Below, one piece after another: positions 49,542-60,180 of a stretch of 64,000 bases of DNA (its first letter is position 1; each line of letters starts with the position of its first letter). The notes below the pieces were generated by a model. It searched no databases. It was not told the origin of the DNA and was given only the letters and a program-made list of their open reading frames with translations. The DNA lies in the NCBI RefSeq assembly GCF_900476105.1, contig NZ_LS991951.1, forward strand, positions 310,001 through 374,000. The letters run 5' to 3'. Both the position numbers and the translations under genes were made by a program. The DNA comes from Mycoplasmopsis edwardii (lineage in GTDB: Bacteria; Bacillota_I; Bacilli_A; Mycoplasmatales; Metamycoplasmataceae).

Positions 49542-51278
49542 TAATACATTATACTCATCATTTCATTTATCAAATATATTTAAAATTTCTTCAATCAATT
49601 TCTCGTTTCTCTTCTTGATATCATTTATTCCTCAATAAATTTGATCATTATGTTCTTGGACAAATGTTTTAACTATTTTTATATTAGATTTTTTGTATTC
49701 ATCTAATTTCTTTTTTAAAAATTTATCACCAGATAATACATTAGCTTTTTTCTCTAGTGGTATTTTATTCCCCAGTTCTTCTATACTCTTATTAATTAAA
49801 TTACTATCATCAGTTGAATGATAAATCTTTTCTCAATTTTTAGGGAGTATATGTTCTATTTCCCACTTTTCTGGCAATAAATTCATTTCATCTTCAACAT
49901 TATAAGAAATCAACTTTAAAATCATTTTCAAAATATTAGGATGAGGCTCTTTTAATTCACTTCTTAAGTCTTCGTTTGTTATTTTTCTTTTAAAATCCAT
50001 TTTTGGTATCAAATTGTTAATAGAATTAGCATTTATTTGTAAGATAGATCCTTTAATACCATTTACTGAAGGTATTTCTATATATTTTGTTATTAAAGAA
50101 ATAATAAGTTTTTTTAAGAAAAAATCAAAATGGTAAACAAAATCATCTTTCTTATGATGCGACATATAATAATTAATAACAGGATATTTTCAAAATTCGT
50201 TTGGATAAGATCTTAAAATATCAAGTTTCTGAATTATGCCAATATCCTTTGATCATTCTTGATTTTCTATGGTATTTCTTTTATTTACTACCCCCATAAA
50301 ATCATTTATATTACTTAATCATCATAATAATTTGTCAGGATCTTCCAAAAACGATGAACCATGTTGTTTTAAAAAGTAATCTCTTACCTTAGGGGTTGTT
50401 GAAGAAGTATCGTCATTTAAAGACCTTATATAAAACATACAATAAGTAAATATTTTTTGCATTGTTTCATTATTATCATTAATTTCTAAATCTAAAGATT
50501 TTCAATTTTTAATAAAATCATCTTTTTCATTTGATCCTTTAATTTTTGAGTATATTACTGATTTAAATATATCTGCATCAGAAAGTTGTAACCCTCTATT
50601 ATTTAAAGTAGAAAATATATTTAAAGCGGTATCAAAATTATTTAATTCTATTTTTAATATTAAAACTCTTTCTATTATAAATCTATAAAAATTTATAAGA
50701 CCTGTTGTTATTTCTTCTGATTTTTCTTTTATTAAATCTAGAATGACATTATAATTTTTTGAATAATTATCTTTGGATTTTTCGTTATATGTGCCGTTTT
50801 TGATAATTTCTTCGAATATTAATTTGTTTTTATCATTTATAACTTTAGAATAAAGTTTAAATTTTGAAAAATCAGGATTATATGACGAATCTTTTTGCTG
50901 CCATAAAATAGTTCCTAATTTGTGCTTCAAAATATCAACATCTTCATTATTACTATCCACATTTTTTTCTAGCATAAGATACATAGCTCTAATCAAAAGT
51001 GATATAGTTGTTATTCTTTGTTGACCATCTATTACTTCATATTCACCGTTGCTATTTTTAAAAATAACAATATTACCCAAAAAGTAAGGGTCACGTTCAT
51101 CGCTTCCGTTATTAAAAATATAATATTCTCATAGATCATTAAACAAAGTAATCACTTCATCTTCACTTCATGAGTAAGGTCTTTGGTAATCGGGTATTAA
51201 AAAATAAGAATTTTTTAAATCACCAAATAATTCTTCAATATTTTTATTTGTTGCATAAATACCTTTTTCTTTATACAT
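49542..51278 (-). CDS. DUF262/DUF1524 protein (GmrSD-like)
   Basis: A 578-residue protein starting at 51278 behind AAAGGAG. The N-terminal DUF262 (ParB-like NTPase) part shows YFLIPDYQRPYSWSEDEV near residue 30 and VIDGQQRITT near 85. The C-terminal DUF1524 part carries an HNH/His-Me-type motif, WEIEHILPKNW, near 480. Known members of this combined family (GmrS/GmrD) are type IV enzymes that cut DNA with modified cytosines, and related proteins act against phage; that is family knowledge, not shown here. It lies beside the type I RM locus and ahead of a small membrane protein. Frame intact with TGA as Trp. I counted the reading frame to its end; it stops at 49542, not at the nearby TAA at 49531. 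Confidence 0.85.
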
Positions 51279-51548
51279 TTTTATCTCCTTTATCTATTAT
51301 TAATTAAAACAAAAAAAAAAAAAGACAAGCAAATAGTTTGTTTCCTGAATTAAATATTATTAATTTTGTAATAGTTTTTGTTGCTTTTTTCTCTAATGCT
51401 ATTTTTGCTAGCTTATAACTTTTCTTAGAAGTTTTTTGGTGCATATAAGTAAATTAGATTAGCTTTTTTATTATTAAAATTCGTTCATTTCTTATTTTTT
51501 CTAAATCTCATATATTTTGTTCTGCTAATAAGATTTGAATTTGTTCCC
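51279..51548. other. Intergenic stretch with a 13-base A run
   Basis: No gene recognised. A run of 13 A starts near 51309. The rest has scattered stops in all frames and may be old decayed sequence. Confidence 0.4.
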
Positions 51549-51752
51549 TTATATATCTAGCTCATCAGCACCTTTCTTATGCTCAGAAATTTTGGAATTT
51601 AAATCAAAATTATAGCTTATCGAGTGAAACGCTAAAGATAATGCAACTGTAATGACTATTATAATATTTGAAATTTGGGTTTTTCCAAGAATACTAGTTA
51701 TAACTACACTAGAAATAATGGCTGATAAAATAATTAATGCAATTTTTAGCAT
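51549..51752 (-). CDS. Small membrane protein, uncertain
   Basis: A 67-residue frame with two hydrophobic helices (about residues 2-22 and 28-48) and a polar tail (NSKISEHKKGADELDI). The only candidate ribosome binding site is a weak GGTGAT before the ATG. The surroundings are decayed sequence, so it may be a remnant of a larger membrane protein. No family recognised. Confidence 0.35.
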   Translation of the reverse strand: MLKIALIILSAIISSVVITSILGKTQISNIIIVITVALSLAFHSISYNFDLNSKISEHKKGADELDI

Positions 51753-52004
51753 ATGTCATCACCGCATTAATCTTTCAACCTTTTTTTATGGGTTACCTGG
51801 GAATAAATTACATTATCATGAATTTCATTAATATTATTAATTATATTTTTATTTAACTTTTTCAAAATCTTTTACCATATATTTCCCTTAAAAAATATTC
51901 CTACAATACTAACTATTAGTAAGAATTACCGGTAATGAAATTGCTTTTTTAGCATATATAAATGCTTGATATATTTTTTCTTTAACAATTCTTTATTTTC
52001 TTAT
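51753..52004. other. Decayed stretch upstream of kinase relic
   Basis: No intact frame. The region probably contained the body of a first deoxynucleoside kinase gene whose C-terminal coding end is still readable from about 52005. Confidence 0.35.
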
Positions 52005-52690
52005 ACAAAGCAAGAATTTAAATGAAGAACAAGTATTTGAAAAGGCTAAAGAAATTATTGAAAATTTCGATAAAAACAAGATAGATAAAACTGTTATAGC
52101 AGAAGCGGAATGATAAGGAACAGGAAAGGTACTTTAACAAAGGAATTGAAAGAAATATACAAAAAATTCTATACTTGTTGAGGAGTTTCCTGGTGAAGAC
52201 CCTGTATTTAATAAATTTTTAAAATGAATTTATGAAAAAGAACATAATATTAATATAGTGTCTCAATCTTACATAATAGAGTCATTATCCGATACTTTTA
52301 AGAAAGAAGAAAAAAAGTTTTTTAAAACTTTATAACAGTCATAAGAATGAATATATGTTTCTTGAAAGATTTACATATAACATTATATTTTTGTGATTGT
52401 AACTTTAGGAAAAAAGATAGAAAGTATTTAAAGGCTTTTGATGCTTTATTTCAACATATAGTTGATCCAAGTAATAATCCTGATTTAGCTATCTATCTAT
52501 ATGCTAATTTTGACGTTATAAAAGAAAGAATTTTAGCAAGATGACGAGTAGTGGAAATAGATAATACAAAAAATTATTTGTGAAATTATGCTCAATTTAT
52601 AACATTCCATATAAAATTATTAATACTAACAACAAAAAAGATCATGAAGTTTAAGAAGAAGCTGAAGAAATAATAAATAATTTTTAATTT
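52005..52690 (+). pseudogene. Decayed tandem deoxynucleoside kinase genes
   Basis: Fragments in all three frames match the mycoplasma deoxyguanosine/deoxyadenosine kinase pattern. First comes a C-terminal end, LNEEQVFEKAKEIIENFDKN (52017 on). Then a disrupted P-loop reads GMIxGTGKGTLTK if one extra A and one missing A are repaired (52110-52137). Next come EEFPGEDPVFNKFLKWIYEK, a FLERF relic, KYLKAFDALFQHIVDPSNNP, DLAIYLYANFDVIKERILAR and VEIDN. At least four frameshifts prevent a product. The enzyme phosphorylates deoxynucleosides in nucleotide salvage, on which mycoplasmas depend, so a working copy should exist elsewhere in the genome. The two tandem relics suggest the original locus had paired kinases. 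Confidence 0.75.
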
Positions 52691-52783
52691 AGTGGTTCTA
52701 AAAGAGTTTAACAATTATTTCTAATTATGCCTATTTTTGATAAGTTTGTAATTCATGATTAAAACTTATTAATATAAAAATTC

Positions 52784-52830
52784 ATTAATAAAAATCCACA
52801 TGGCCATGCTACATGTGGATTTTTATTAAT
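52784..52830 (-). terminator. Terminator after stomatin-like gene
   Basis: Arms of 19 bases (ATTAATAAAAATCCACATG and complement) flank a short loop, just downstream of the stop codon at 52836. Confidence 0.8.
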
Positions 52831-52835
52831 GGTTT

Positions 52836-53759
52836 TTACTTTTCTTGTTTGATATCATTAAAAATTTCACCAGCAACAGTCATTGTCGAAGCAATGTTGC
52901 TCAAATTAGGAGGTATTATAATTTTGGTAGCTTTACCATCAGCTAATTTACCTAATTCTTCAATAGATTTAAGAGTAAGAACATCTTTAGAAATCTTTGA
53001 TTCTTTTAATAAATCGATTGCTTTTTGCTGACCTTCAGCTCTTAATATTTCTGACTGTTTGTCTGCTTCAGCTTTAAGTATATTCGCCTGTTTAAGCCCT
53101 TCTGCTTTTAATATATCAGAAGCTTTTTGGCCTTCTGCGATAAGTATTGCAGAAGCCTTCATTCCCTCAGCTTCTAAGATGTTAGCCCTTTTTTCTCTTT
53201 CTGCTCTCATTTGTTTTTCCATAGCATTTTGAATATCAACAGGTGGTTTTATGTTTTTAATTTCGACTCTATAAACTTTTATACCTCATGAGTTTGAAGC
53301 TTCGTCCAATATTAAAGTTAACTTAGAATTTATTGTATCTCTTGAAGTTAATGTTTCATCTAACTCTAATTCACCTAATAAATTTCTTAACGTTGTTGCA
53401 GAAAGGTTTTCAATAGCTTTCATAGGATTTTCCGCACCGTAAACATATAATTTAGGATCAGTTATAGATAAATAAACCACTGTATCTACTCTTATCCCGG
53501 CATTATCCTTTGTTATTACATCTTGCTCAGGAAAATCCATAACTTTTTCCTTATAATTACCTTTTTTCACTATCTTTTCTATAAATGGTATTATAAAATT
53601 GATACCGTTTTTTAATGTTCTATTATAATTACCAATTCTTTCAACAACAGCGAATTCTGATTGAGGAATGATTTTTATTCCTTTTATCATAGATAAAATT
53701 AAAAGTAATAATAAAATAATTATCACTATTGATAAAATAGTTATACTAGTAGTTGACAT
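52836..53759 (-). CDS. SPFH/band 7 (stomatin-like) membrane protein
   Basis: A 307-residue protein with one N-terminal membrane helix (residues about 5-25), an SPFH domain (about 30-190, beginning [20 protein letters not shown]) and a helical tail of near-repeats, [20 protein letters not shown], forming a coiled coil. Start at 53759 is chosen because AAAGGAGAAAG precedes it; an upstream ATG in frame lacks one. Stomatin-family proteins (QmcA type) form large membrane rings linked to membrane domains and protease regulation. The upstream NfeD-like gene overlaps it by 14 bases, the classic NfeD/stomatin pairing, so they probably act as a complex. It is intact with one TGA Trp. Confidence 0.9.
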
Positions 53760-54243
53760 CTTTCTCCTTTGTGGCAGCAATATATAAAATATTGCCTCTA
53801 ATTTCTTTTATAGTCACTTGTGTACCTTTTTTTATTAACCCTTCATTTTTGATTGATAGAGTTCTAAATTTTTTATCACCAATTTTTATTGCTCCATAAA
53901 GATTATTTTCAGATTTTTCCTCGTAACTATCTTCTTCTAAAATGAATATTTCAGTTTTATCAATCCCATTAAAATTAGATTCTTTGTACTTATAGTTTAA
54001 AAATTTATTTTTAAAAACTTTAAATATAATTAGATATAGTAATACTCATGATATTATGAACATAATTATTTGCAATGCTATTGATGATACCGACATCTTA
54101 ACAAATATAGAAATAAATAAAGAAGGTATAGCTGAAAATGATGTTAACCCTGCTCACAATCCTGTTGTTAATATTTCTAAAATAAAAAATAGAAGAATAA
54201 TAAATGATCATAATACTATGAATACTATTCTTAACGAATCCAT
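53746..54243 (-). CDS. NfeD-like membrane protein
   Basis: A 165-residue membrane protein, absent from a standard-code reading because of its three TGA Trp codons. It starts at 54243 with AAAGGATATTC. Membrane helices lie at about residues 4-24, 30-47 and 52-75. A Gly- and Glu-containing soluble C-terminal domain of about 70 residues (YGAIKIGDKKFRTLSIKN onwards) fits the small OB-fold NfeD domain, which contacts stomatin. The early motif LEILTTGLWAG is typical of NfeD helices. It overlaps the stomatin-like gene by 14 bases and follows a frameshifted gene by 25 bases, so all three are one transcription unit. Confidence 0.85.
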
Positions 54244-54268
54244 GAATATCCTTTCTTTATTCGTTTCC

Positions 54269-54768
54269 TTAAAATGTTTTTTTAACAAGTGCTAAATTTT
54301 CTATTATTTTTAATGCTTCAATCTTATTCATAGCCTCTAGTAATTTCACTTGCTTATCGACATCATACTGAATAATTAAATCACCTGTATTAGCATCAAT
54401 AATAACATGGTCAACATATGATATTCTTATAAAATAGAATTCTATTTTATTATTAATGATTCTTTTACCATTAGTCGAAGAATTATAAACAAATTTATGT
54501 CCATTTATTCTCTTGTTAGTTATGGTATATTCTTGCCTTGCATAGTCAGTTCAAGATAATACATATCAAAGATAGAAAAAGAAATTACAATTGCTAAAAT
54601 AGATATTGTTGCATTAATTGTACTACTCAAATTGGAAAAATTAATTAATAAATTCAAAGTTGAAACAATACTGAATAAAAATGCAATCATTGATATTATG
54701 ATCGTTAAAATATTATTTCCTTTTTGTATTTTGTAATTTTTCTGCTTCTTTCATGTTACTACTTTCAT
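54269..54768 (-). pseudogene. Hypothetical two-helix membrane protein, frameshifted
   Basis: The ATG at 54768 opens a frame with two hydrophobic helices (TIIISMIAFLFSIVSTLNLL and ISILAIVISFSIF), which stops after ELTMQGKNIP. The next frame continues with EYTITNKRINGHKF through DYDVDKQVKLLEAMN-like sequence to a TAA at 54269. One added base near 54530 joins them into about 166 residues. The soluble part (IDANTGDLIIQYDVDKQVKL) resembles PH-like or bPH domains, but this is weak. It leads the NfeD/stomatin operon. It may be phase-variable, decayed or affected by a sequencing error. Confidence 0.55.
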
Positions 54769-54819
54769 TTATAGTAATAAATTACAAAAATATTATACAA
54801 AAAAACAAGTTTTTCATAA

Positions 54820-56222
54820 ATTGAATGTTCTAAAAGTCATTTGAAATGAAACAATTAAAAACGTAAAATAATTTTTATCAAATTTTAGATGTACAAAAAG
54901 GTATAGGAAAATAGAAAACTTTAAAAGTTTTATCAGTGCTTTTGCTCATTTTTTTCAAAAAGTAAGGCTCCCTTGATTGTAATCAAAGGCGTGGGACCAA
55001 AATAATCAAAGATTGATTAATAATTTTTCTATAGTCATTTATTCATTCCATCATAATATCAATTTCTTCTTGAGTATAACTATCAAGACCTTTAACCTTA
55101 GGAATAAAGTGCCTTATTAATCTAAGCATATTTTCGATGAAACCTTTTTGACATGAATTATATGGGAGAAATTTGAATAATTTTTCTTTAGGAATGATTT
55201 TGTGTAATAAAACATTTTCCTTACCATTATTGACAGTTAAGAACTTAATGTTTAAGTCAAACTTTTCAACCATATTTTTTCAAAGCTTGATAAATATATT
55301 TAGAACCTCTTTTAGTTATTGTGGCATATGATTCTCTAGTTTTTCTTTCTAACAAAGTTACTAAACACTTTTTATCATCAATTTTACCCATTAGAGTGTC
55401 AAGTTCGTAATGATACATTTCTGATCTATCGTCAATATAATTTGGTCTTTTAGATATTTCTGTAACATTATTCAATGTTACTGACTTAGTCTTCTTTCTT
55501 GTTTTCCTAATATATTACCTTCTGATTTTCTAATTATATGCTCATAATCTGGGTAAAATGGTAAGGATTGCATATTTTTATACATCGCACCAACAAAAAA
55601 AGGGATTAAAGCCAATGTAAAATTTTTTTTAAAAAATTTACAAAAATATTTGGTGCTTTTTCTTTAATGTTTTTTAAATTTTTGTATTTATTATATCTAT
55701 GTCTAATATCATTTCAATATTCTTTAAAAGGTTCTCATTTTTCCCGCATCTTAGTATTCCTGAAAAACAATTTTGAGTATCTATAATCCAATAAACGATC
55801 ATACATTTTAGAAAAAATGAATAACTTTTAACCTTAGTGACTTTTTAAAACAATTGTTACATTGAAATTTTTGTGGTATTTTAATAAATCATTAGAATGT
55901 TTACTAGTCATAAGATTAATTTTGTTTTTCATTGTTCTCGCGTATCTTTTTATTTTCTAGAGGCTTTTTGAATTGATATACCTTGACTAATTTCAAACAA
56001 AGTGTTATAAATTGAATCAATGTCCATTTGTTTTTTGCAAATTTCTAGTTAGTTCTAATTTTTTTGAAAATTTCAAATGGTATCAATATTTTCTGCAATC
56101 TCATAATGAGTATATTTATTTTCTTTTTTGATTGATCAAAAATACAAATTTATTTTTTTAAATTTTTTATTCTAATATTAATGTATTTTTTCTTATTTTG
56201 CACATTTATTTTATTACAGCAT
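54820..56222 (-). mobile_element. IS30-family remnant, copy 1
   Basis: Fragments of an IS30-type transposase on the minus strand: RPNYIDDRSEMYHYELDTLM (55266-55475) matches the first catalytic Asp region, and KGFIENMLRLIRHFIPKVKG followed by DIMMEWIN (55030-55273) matches the third catalytic region (usual ERxNxxIRRFxPKG). The N-terminal part is broken by many stops. Similar to 58660-60035 and 62020-63432 over their whole length. Exact ends not resolved. Confidence 0.75.
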
Positions 56223-56232
56223 ACATAAAAAC

Positions 56233-56267
56233 AAAGTCATATGCATGTTTAACTTGCATATGACTTT
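56233..56267 (-). terminator. Palindromic hairpin, family member 2
   Basis: AAAGTCATATGCATG paired with its complement across a TTTAA-type loop, downstream of the DUF4116 gene stop (56293). Followed by T on the minus strand, so it should terminate that gene. Confidence 0.7.
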
Positions 56268-56292
56268 TCTAATTAATATTTAATTTTCTGTC

Positions 56293-58365
56293 TTAATTAT
56301 TCTTTATTAAAAAATTAACTATTAACTCATTGTCTTTATATTTTTCTAAAAGTCATGATATAAATTCAGGTGAGTATTTTTCTATATTATTTAAGACACA
56401 TGTTACTGAAGCTGGATTTATTTTTATTATTTCTTTAATAAATTCGTTATTATAGATAATTTTTTTAGAAGCGTATTCTAAAGCTATAGTATCGATTTCA
56501 ACAGCTTTTAAAATAAATTCTTTATCATTTTTCAACTCATCCGAAGCATATTTTAATGCTCATCAATGATTTTCAATAGCCTTCAAAACCACTTCTTTAT
56601 CATTCTTTAATTCGTCCGAAGCAAATCTCAAAGCTGATCCATTATTTTCAACAGCCTTCAAAACCACATCTCTATCATTCTTTAACTCATCCGAAGCATA
56701 TCTTAAAGTTCATTCATGAATTTCAACAGCTTTTAAAATAAATTCTTTATCATTTTTCAACTCATCCGAAGCATATTCTAAAGCTAATCCATAATTTTCA
56801 ACAGCCTTCAAAACCACATCTTTATCATTTTTCAACTCATCCGAAGCATATTCTAAAGCTAATCCATAATTTTCAAGAGCCTTCAAAACCACTTCCTTAT
56901 CGTTCTTTAACTCATCTGAAGCATATCTTAAAGATAATCCATCAATTTCAACAGCTTTTAAGAGAAATTCTTTATCATTTTTCAACTCATCCGAAGCATA
57001 TTCTAAAGCTAATCCATGAATTTCAACAGCCTTTAAGAAAGTTTCTTTATCATTTCTCAATTCATCCGAAGCATATTCTAAAGCTAATCAATTAATTTCA
57101 ACAGCTTTTAAGAAAAATTCTTTATCATTCTTCAACTCATCCGAAGCATATTTTAATACATAGTTCCTATCTTCAACAGCTTTTAAGAGAAATTCTTTAT
57201 CATTTTTCAACTCATCCGAAGCATATTCTAAGGCATAACCGTTATTTTCAATAGCCTTTAAAACCACATCTTTATCATTTCTCAATTCATCCGAAGCATA
57301 TTCTAATGCATACCCATGAGTTTCGGTTTTTGATTCATTTCCATTATTTTCGATAGCTTTCAAAACCACTTCTTTATCATTCTTCAACTCACCCGAAGCA
57401 TATCTTAAAGCTAATGCATCAATTTCAACAGCTTTTAAGAGAAATTCTTTATCATTTTTCATCTTATCCGAAGCATATCTTAAAGCTAATGCATCAATTT
57501 CAACAGCTTTTAAGAGAAATTCTTTATCGTTTTTCATCTTATCTGAAGCATAATCCAAAACTAGCCCATTATTTTCAAGAGCCTTCAAGACAACTTCTTT
57601 ATCATTTTTCAATTCATCCGAAGCATATTTTAAAGCTGATCCATAATTTTCAACAACTTTTAAGAGAAATTCTTTATTATTTCTCAATTCATCTGAAGCA
57701 TATTTTAATGCATAATCATTATTTGCGATAGCCTTCAAAACAACTTCTTTATCATTTTTCAACTCATCCGAAGCATATTTTAATGCATAATCATTATTTG
57801 CGACCGCCTTCAAAACCAGATCTTTATTATTTCTTCACTTATATTCAATGATTTCTAATAAAGACCCATCTTTTTCAATGAGTTTTCAAATAATATCTTT
57901 ATCAGAAGTTCATTTCTCAGGAATTCATCATATAACTTTTTTATCATTAATAATGAAATTTATTGCATCATCTATTTTTTTACTATTTTTCTTATTTAAA
58001 TCAATCTTATTTATTTCAATATTTTTCTTTATATCTTCATCATTAAAGTCTTCAGGATCTAAATCTTTGATAGATATATAATTTTGTATCAATAATTTAG
58101 AAATTAAAAATTCTGTAGAATTCAATTGAGAGATATTTGAAAATAAAATTTCTAAAAATGCTTTATCAGAAAATATATCTTTTGTAAGATATTTTCAATT
58201 ATCTGTTCATTGATTATCTTTGGTTAAGAAATCAATTGACGTAATAAGTTGTACTATTATTTTTGCTTTATCATCATCAAAATTTATATCCATTTCTAAA
58301 TTATTTGCTTTATATATTTCTTTTATTTCTTTAATTACTTTATCGTATAATAAATCTTTTTCCAT
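56293..58365 (-). CDS. DUF4116 tandem-repeat protein
   Basis: A 690-residue soluble protein starting at 58365 behind CAAGGAGAAA. The first 190 residues are unique and mostly helical. The rest is about 18 repeats of a 25-residue unit with consensus LKAVENNGYALEYASDELKN (plus DKEVV), the pattern of DUF4116. The last unit is divergent and a cap of about 45 residues follows (IKINPASVTCVLNNIEKY). One unit has an insertion, NESKTETHG. The repeats likely stack as helical pairs in a solenoid that binds another protein. No signal peptide is present, so it is probably cytoplasmic. Near-identical repeats allow unit number to change by recombination. Function unknown; such proteins occur in intracellular and host-associated bacteria, from memory. 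Confidence 0.88.
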
Positions 58366-58659
58366 TTTTTTCTCCTTGTGTCACAACTAATAACTAAAAA
58401 ATAAGGAAAATTTCTATAATCATGTTAGAAATTTAATCCTTTTATTGAAAATTAAAAAAATCACTATTACAAAAACTCTAGCACTAAGCCTCATTTTACA
58501 AGGTGAGTTGCTGAAGGTTTATCGATTTTTTGTCTCCCTTTCTCTTTATAGTTACTAAATTATTATAAATAATTTTACTTAATTTAAATTAAAAAATCTA
58601 TATTCAATAATTATTTTATAAAACAAAAATCATTCATATATTTATTTAAATGAATGTAA
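58366..58659. other. Intergenic stretch upstream of DUF4116 gene
   Basis: No gene recognised. It must contain the DUF4116 promoter. A short GC-richer patch near 58480-58540 (GCACTAAGCCTC, then CAAGGTGAG) stands out from the AT background but folds into nothing clear. Confidence 0.4.
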
Positions 58660-60035
58660 TAAAAAAACTGTAAAATAATTTCATCAAATTTTAGATATAG
58701 GGAAAAATATAGGAAAATAGGAAACTTTAAAGATTTTATCATTGCTTTAACTTACTTTTTTAAAAAAGTAAGGCACCCTCTATTACAGTCAAAAGAGGGT
58801 TAAAATCAGCTAAGATTGATTAATATTTTTTTATAGTTATTTATTCACTCCATCATAAAATCAATTTCTTGTTGAGTATAACTATCAAGGTTTTTTTTCT
58901 TAGGAATAAAATGCATTATTAATTTATGCGTATTTTCGGTGGAGCCTTTTTGTCATGAACTTATTCGGAAGACATTTGAACAATCTTTCTTTAAGAATTA
59001 TTTTGTGCAATAAAACATTTTTCTTACATTATCTTAAGTTAAGGATTTAACGTTTAATCCAGACTTATTAATCATATTATTTAAAGCTTTATAAATATAT
59101 TTATAACCTATTTTAGTTATTGTGGTATATGACTTTCTGGTTTGTCTTTCTAACAAGGTTACTAAACACTTTTTATCATCAATTTTGCCTATTACAGTAT
59201 CAAGTTCGTAATGCCTCATTTCTAACCTATCGTTAATATAATTTGGTCCTTTAACTATTTCTGTAGCATTATTCAATGTTACTCATTTAGTTTTCCTGAT
59301 TGTTTTTCTAATATATTTACCTTCTTATTTCCTGATTATATGCTCATAATCTAGGTAAAATGGTAAGGATTGCATATTTTTATACACCTCACTAACAGAA
59401 GGTTTAAAACCAATGTGGATTTCTTAAAAGAATTTATCAAAAACTTTACCGAAGTCTTTGGTATTTTTTTATATTTCTTTTGATTTTTTATTTATTATAT
59501 CTATATCTAATATCGTTTCAATACTCTTTAAATGGCTCTCGTTTTTCTTGTAACTTTGTATTTCTGAGAAACAATCTTCAGTATATATAATACAGTAAGT
59601 GATCATATATTTTAGAAAAATGAAGAATTTTAATCTTAGTGACTTTTTTAAAGCAATTGTTACATTGAAATCTTTGGTATTTTGATAAATCATTAGAATG
59701 TTTACTAGTCATAAGATCAATTTTTGTTTTTTATTGTTCTTACATCTCTTTTTATTTTTCTAGAGACTTTTTGAATTGATATACCTTGACTAATTTCAAA
59801 CAAAGCGTTGTAAATTGAATCAATTTCCATTTGTTTTTTCTGTAAATTTCTAATTAGTTCTAATTTTCTTGGAATTTCCAAATTGTATCAATATTTTCTG
59901 CAATCTTATAATGAGTATATTTATTTTCTTTTTTTTATTGATTAAAATACAAATTCATTTTCTTAAATTTTTCAATATAAAATTAATGTATCCTTTTTTA
60001 TTTTTGCACATTTATTTTATTACAGGATACATAAA
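58660..60035 (-). mobile_element. IS30-family remnant, copy 2
   Basis: Same layout as copy 1. Clean frames remain at 59034-59276 (GPNYINDRLEMRHYELDTVI, first catalytic Asp) and 59469-59693 (N-terminal part). Several stops and frameshifts; not functional. Confidence 0.75.
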
Positions 60036-60039
60036 AAAC

Positions 60040-60074
60040 AAAGTCATATGCATGTTTAACTTGCATATGACTTT
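60040..60074 (-). terminator. Palindromic hairpin, family member 3
   Basis: Same hairpin as at 56233, with the same flanking CTTTTCTAATTAAT, but no DUF4116 gene follows; the next gene is the acquired regulator, which has its own terminator at 60126-60158. Confidence 0.65.
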
Positions 60075-60125
60075 TCTAATTAATTAAATCATTTATTCGC
60101 ATTTTTACTACCTTTTTTCCGAACA

Positions 60126-60158
60126 AAAAAGTGGTTAGTTTTTACTCTAATCACCTTT
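60126..60158 (-). terminator. Terminator after AlbA_2-type regulator
   Basis: AAAAGGTGATTAG and CTAACCACTTTTTT (minus strand) form a stem with a T tail, 23 bases after the stop codon at 60181. Confidence 0.75.
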
Positions 60159-60180
60159 TGATTCTATGACCTTGTTTATT

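Noticed and set aside
51300..51321. Long A run as a phase-variation switch
   Set aside because: It lies in a region without an intact gene downstream in the right position; no target for switching could be identified.
54056..54295. 79-residue plus-strand frame
   Set aside because: It is antisense to the NfeD-like gene, which becomes visible only with TGA as Trp.
57414..57731. 105-residue plus-strand repeat protein
   Set aside because: Antisense shadow of the DUF4116 repeats.
56293..58365. Regularly spaced direct repeats that could suggest a CRISPR array
   Set aside because: The 75-base period keeps one open frame with a protein consensus and there are no unique spacers; it is a coding tandem repeat.
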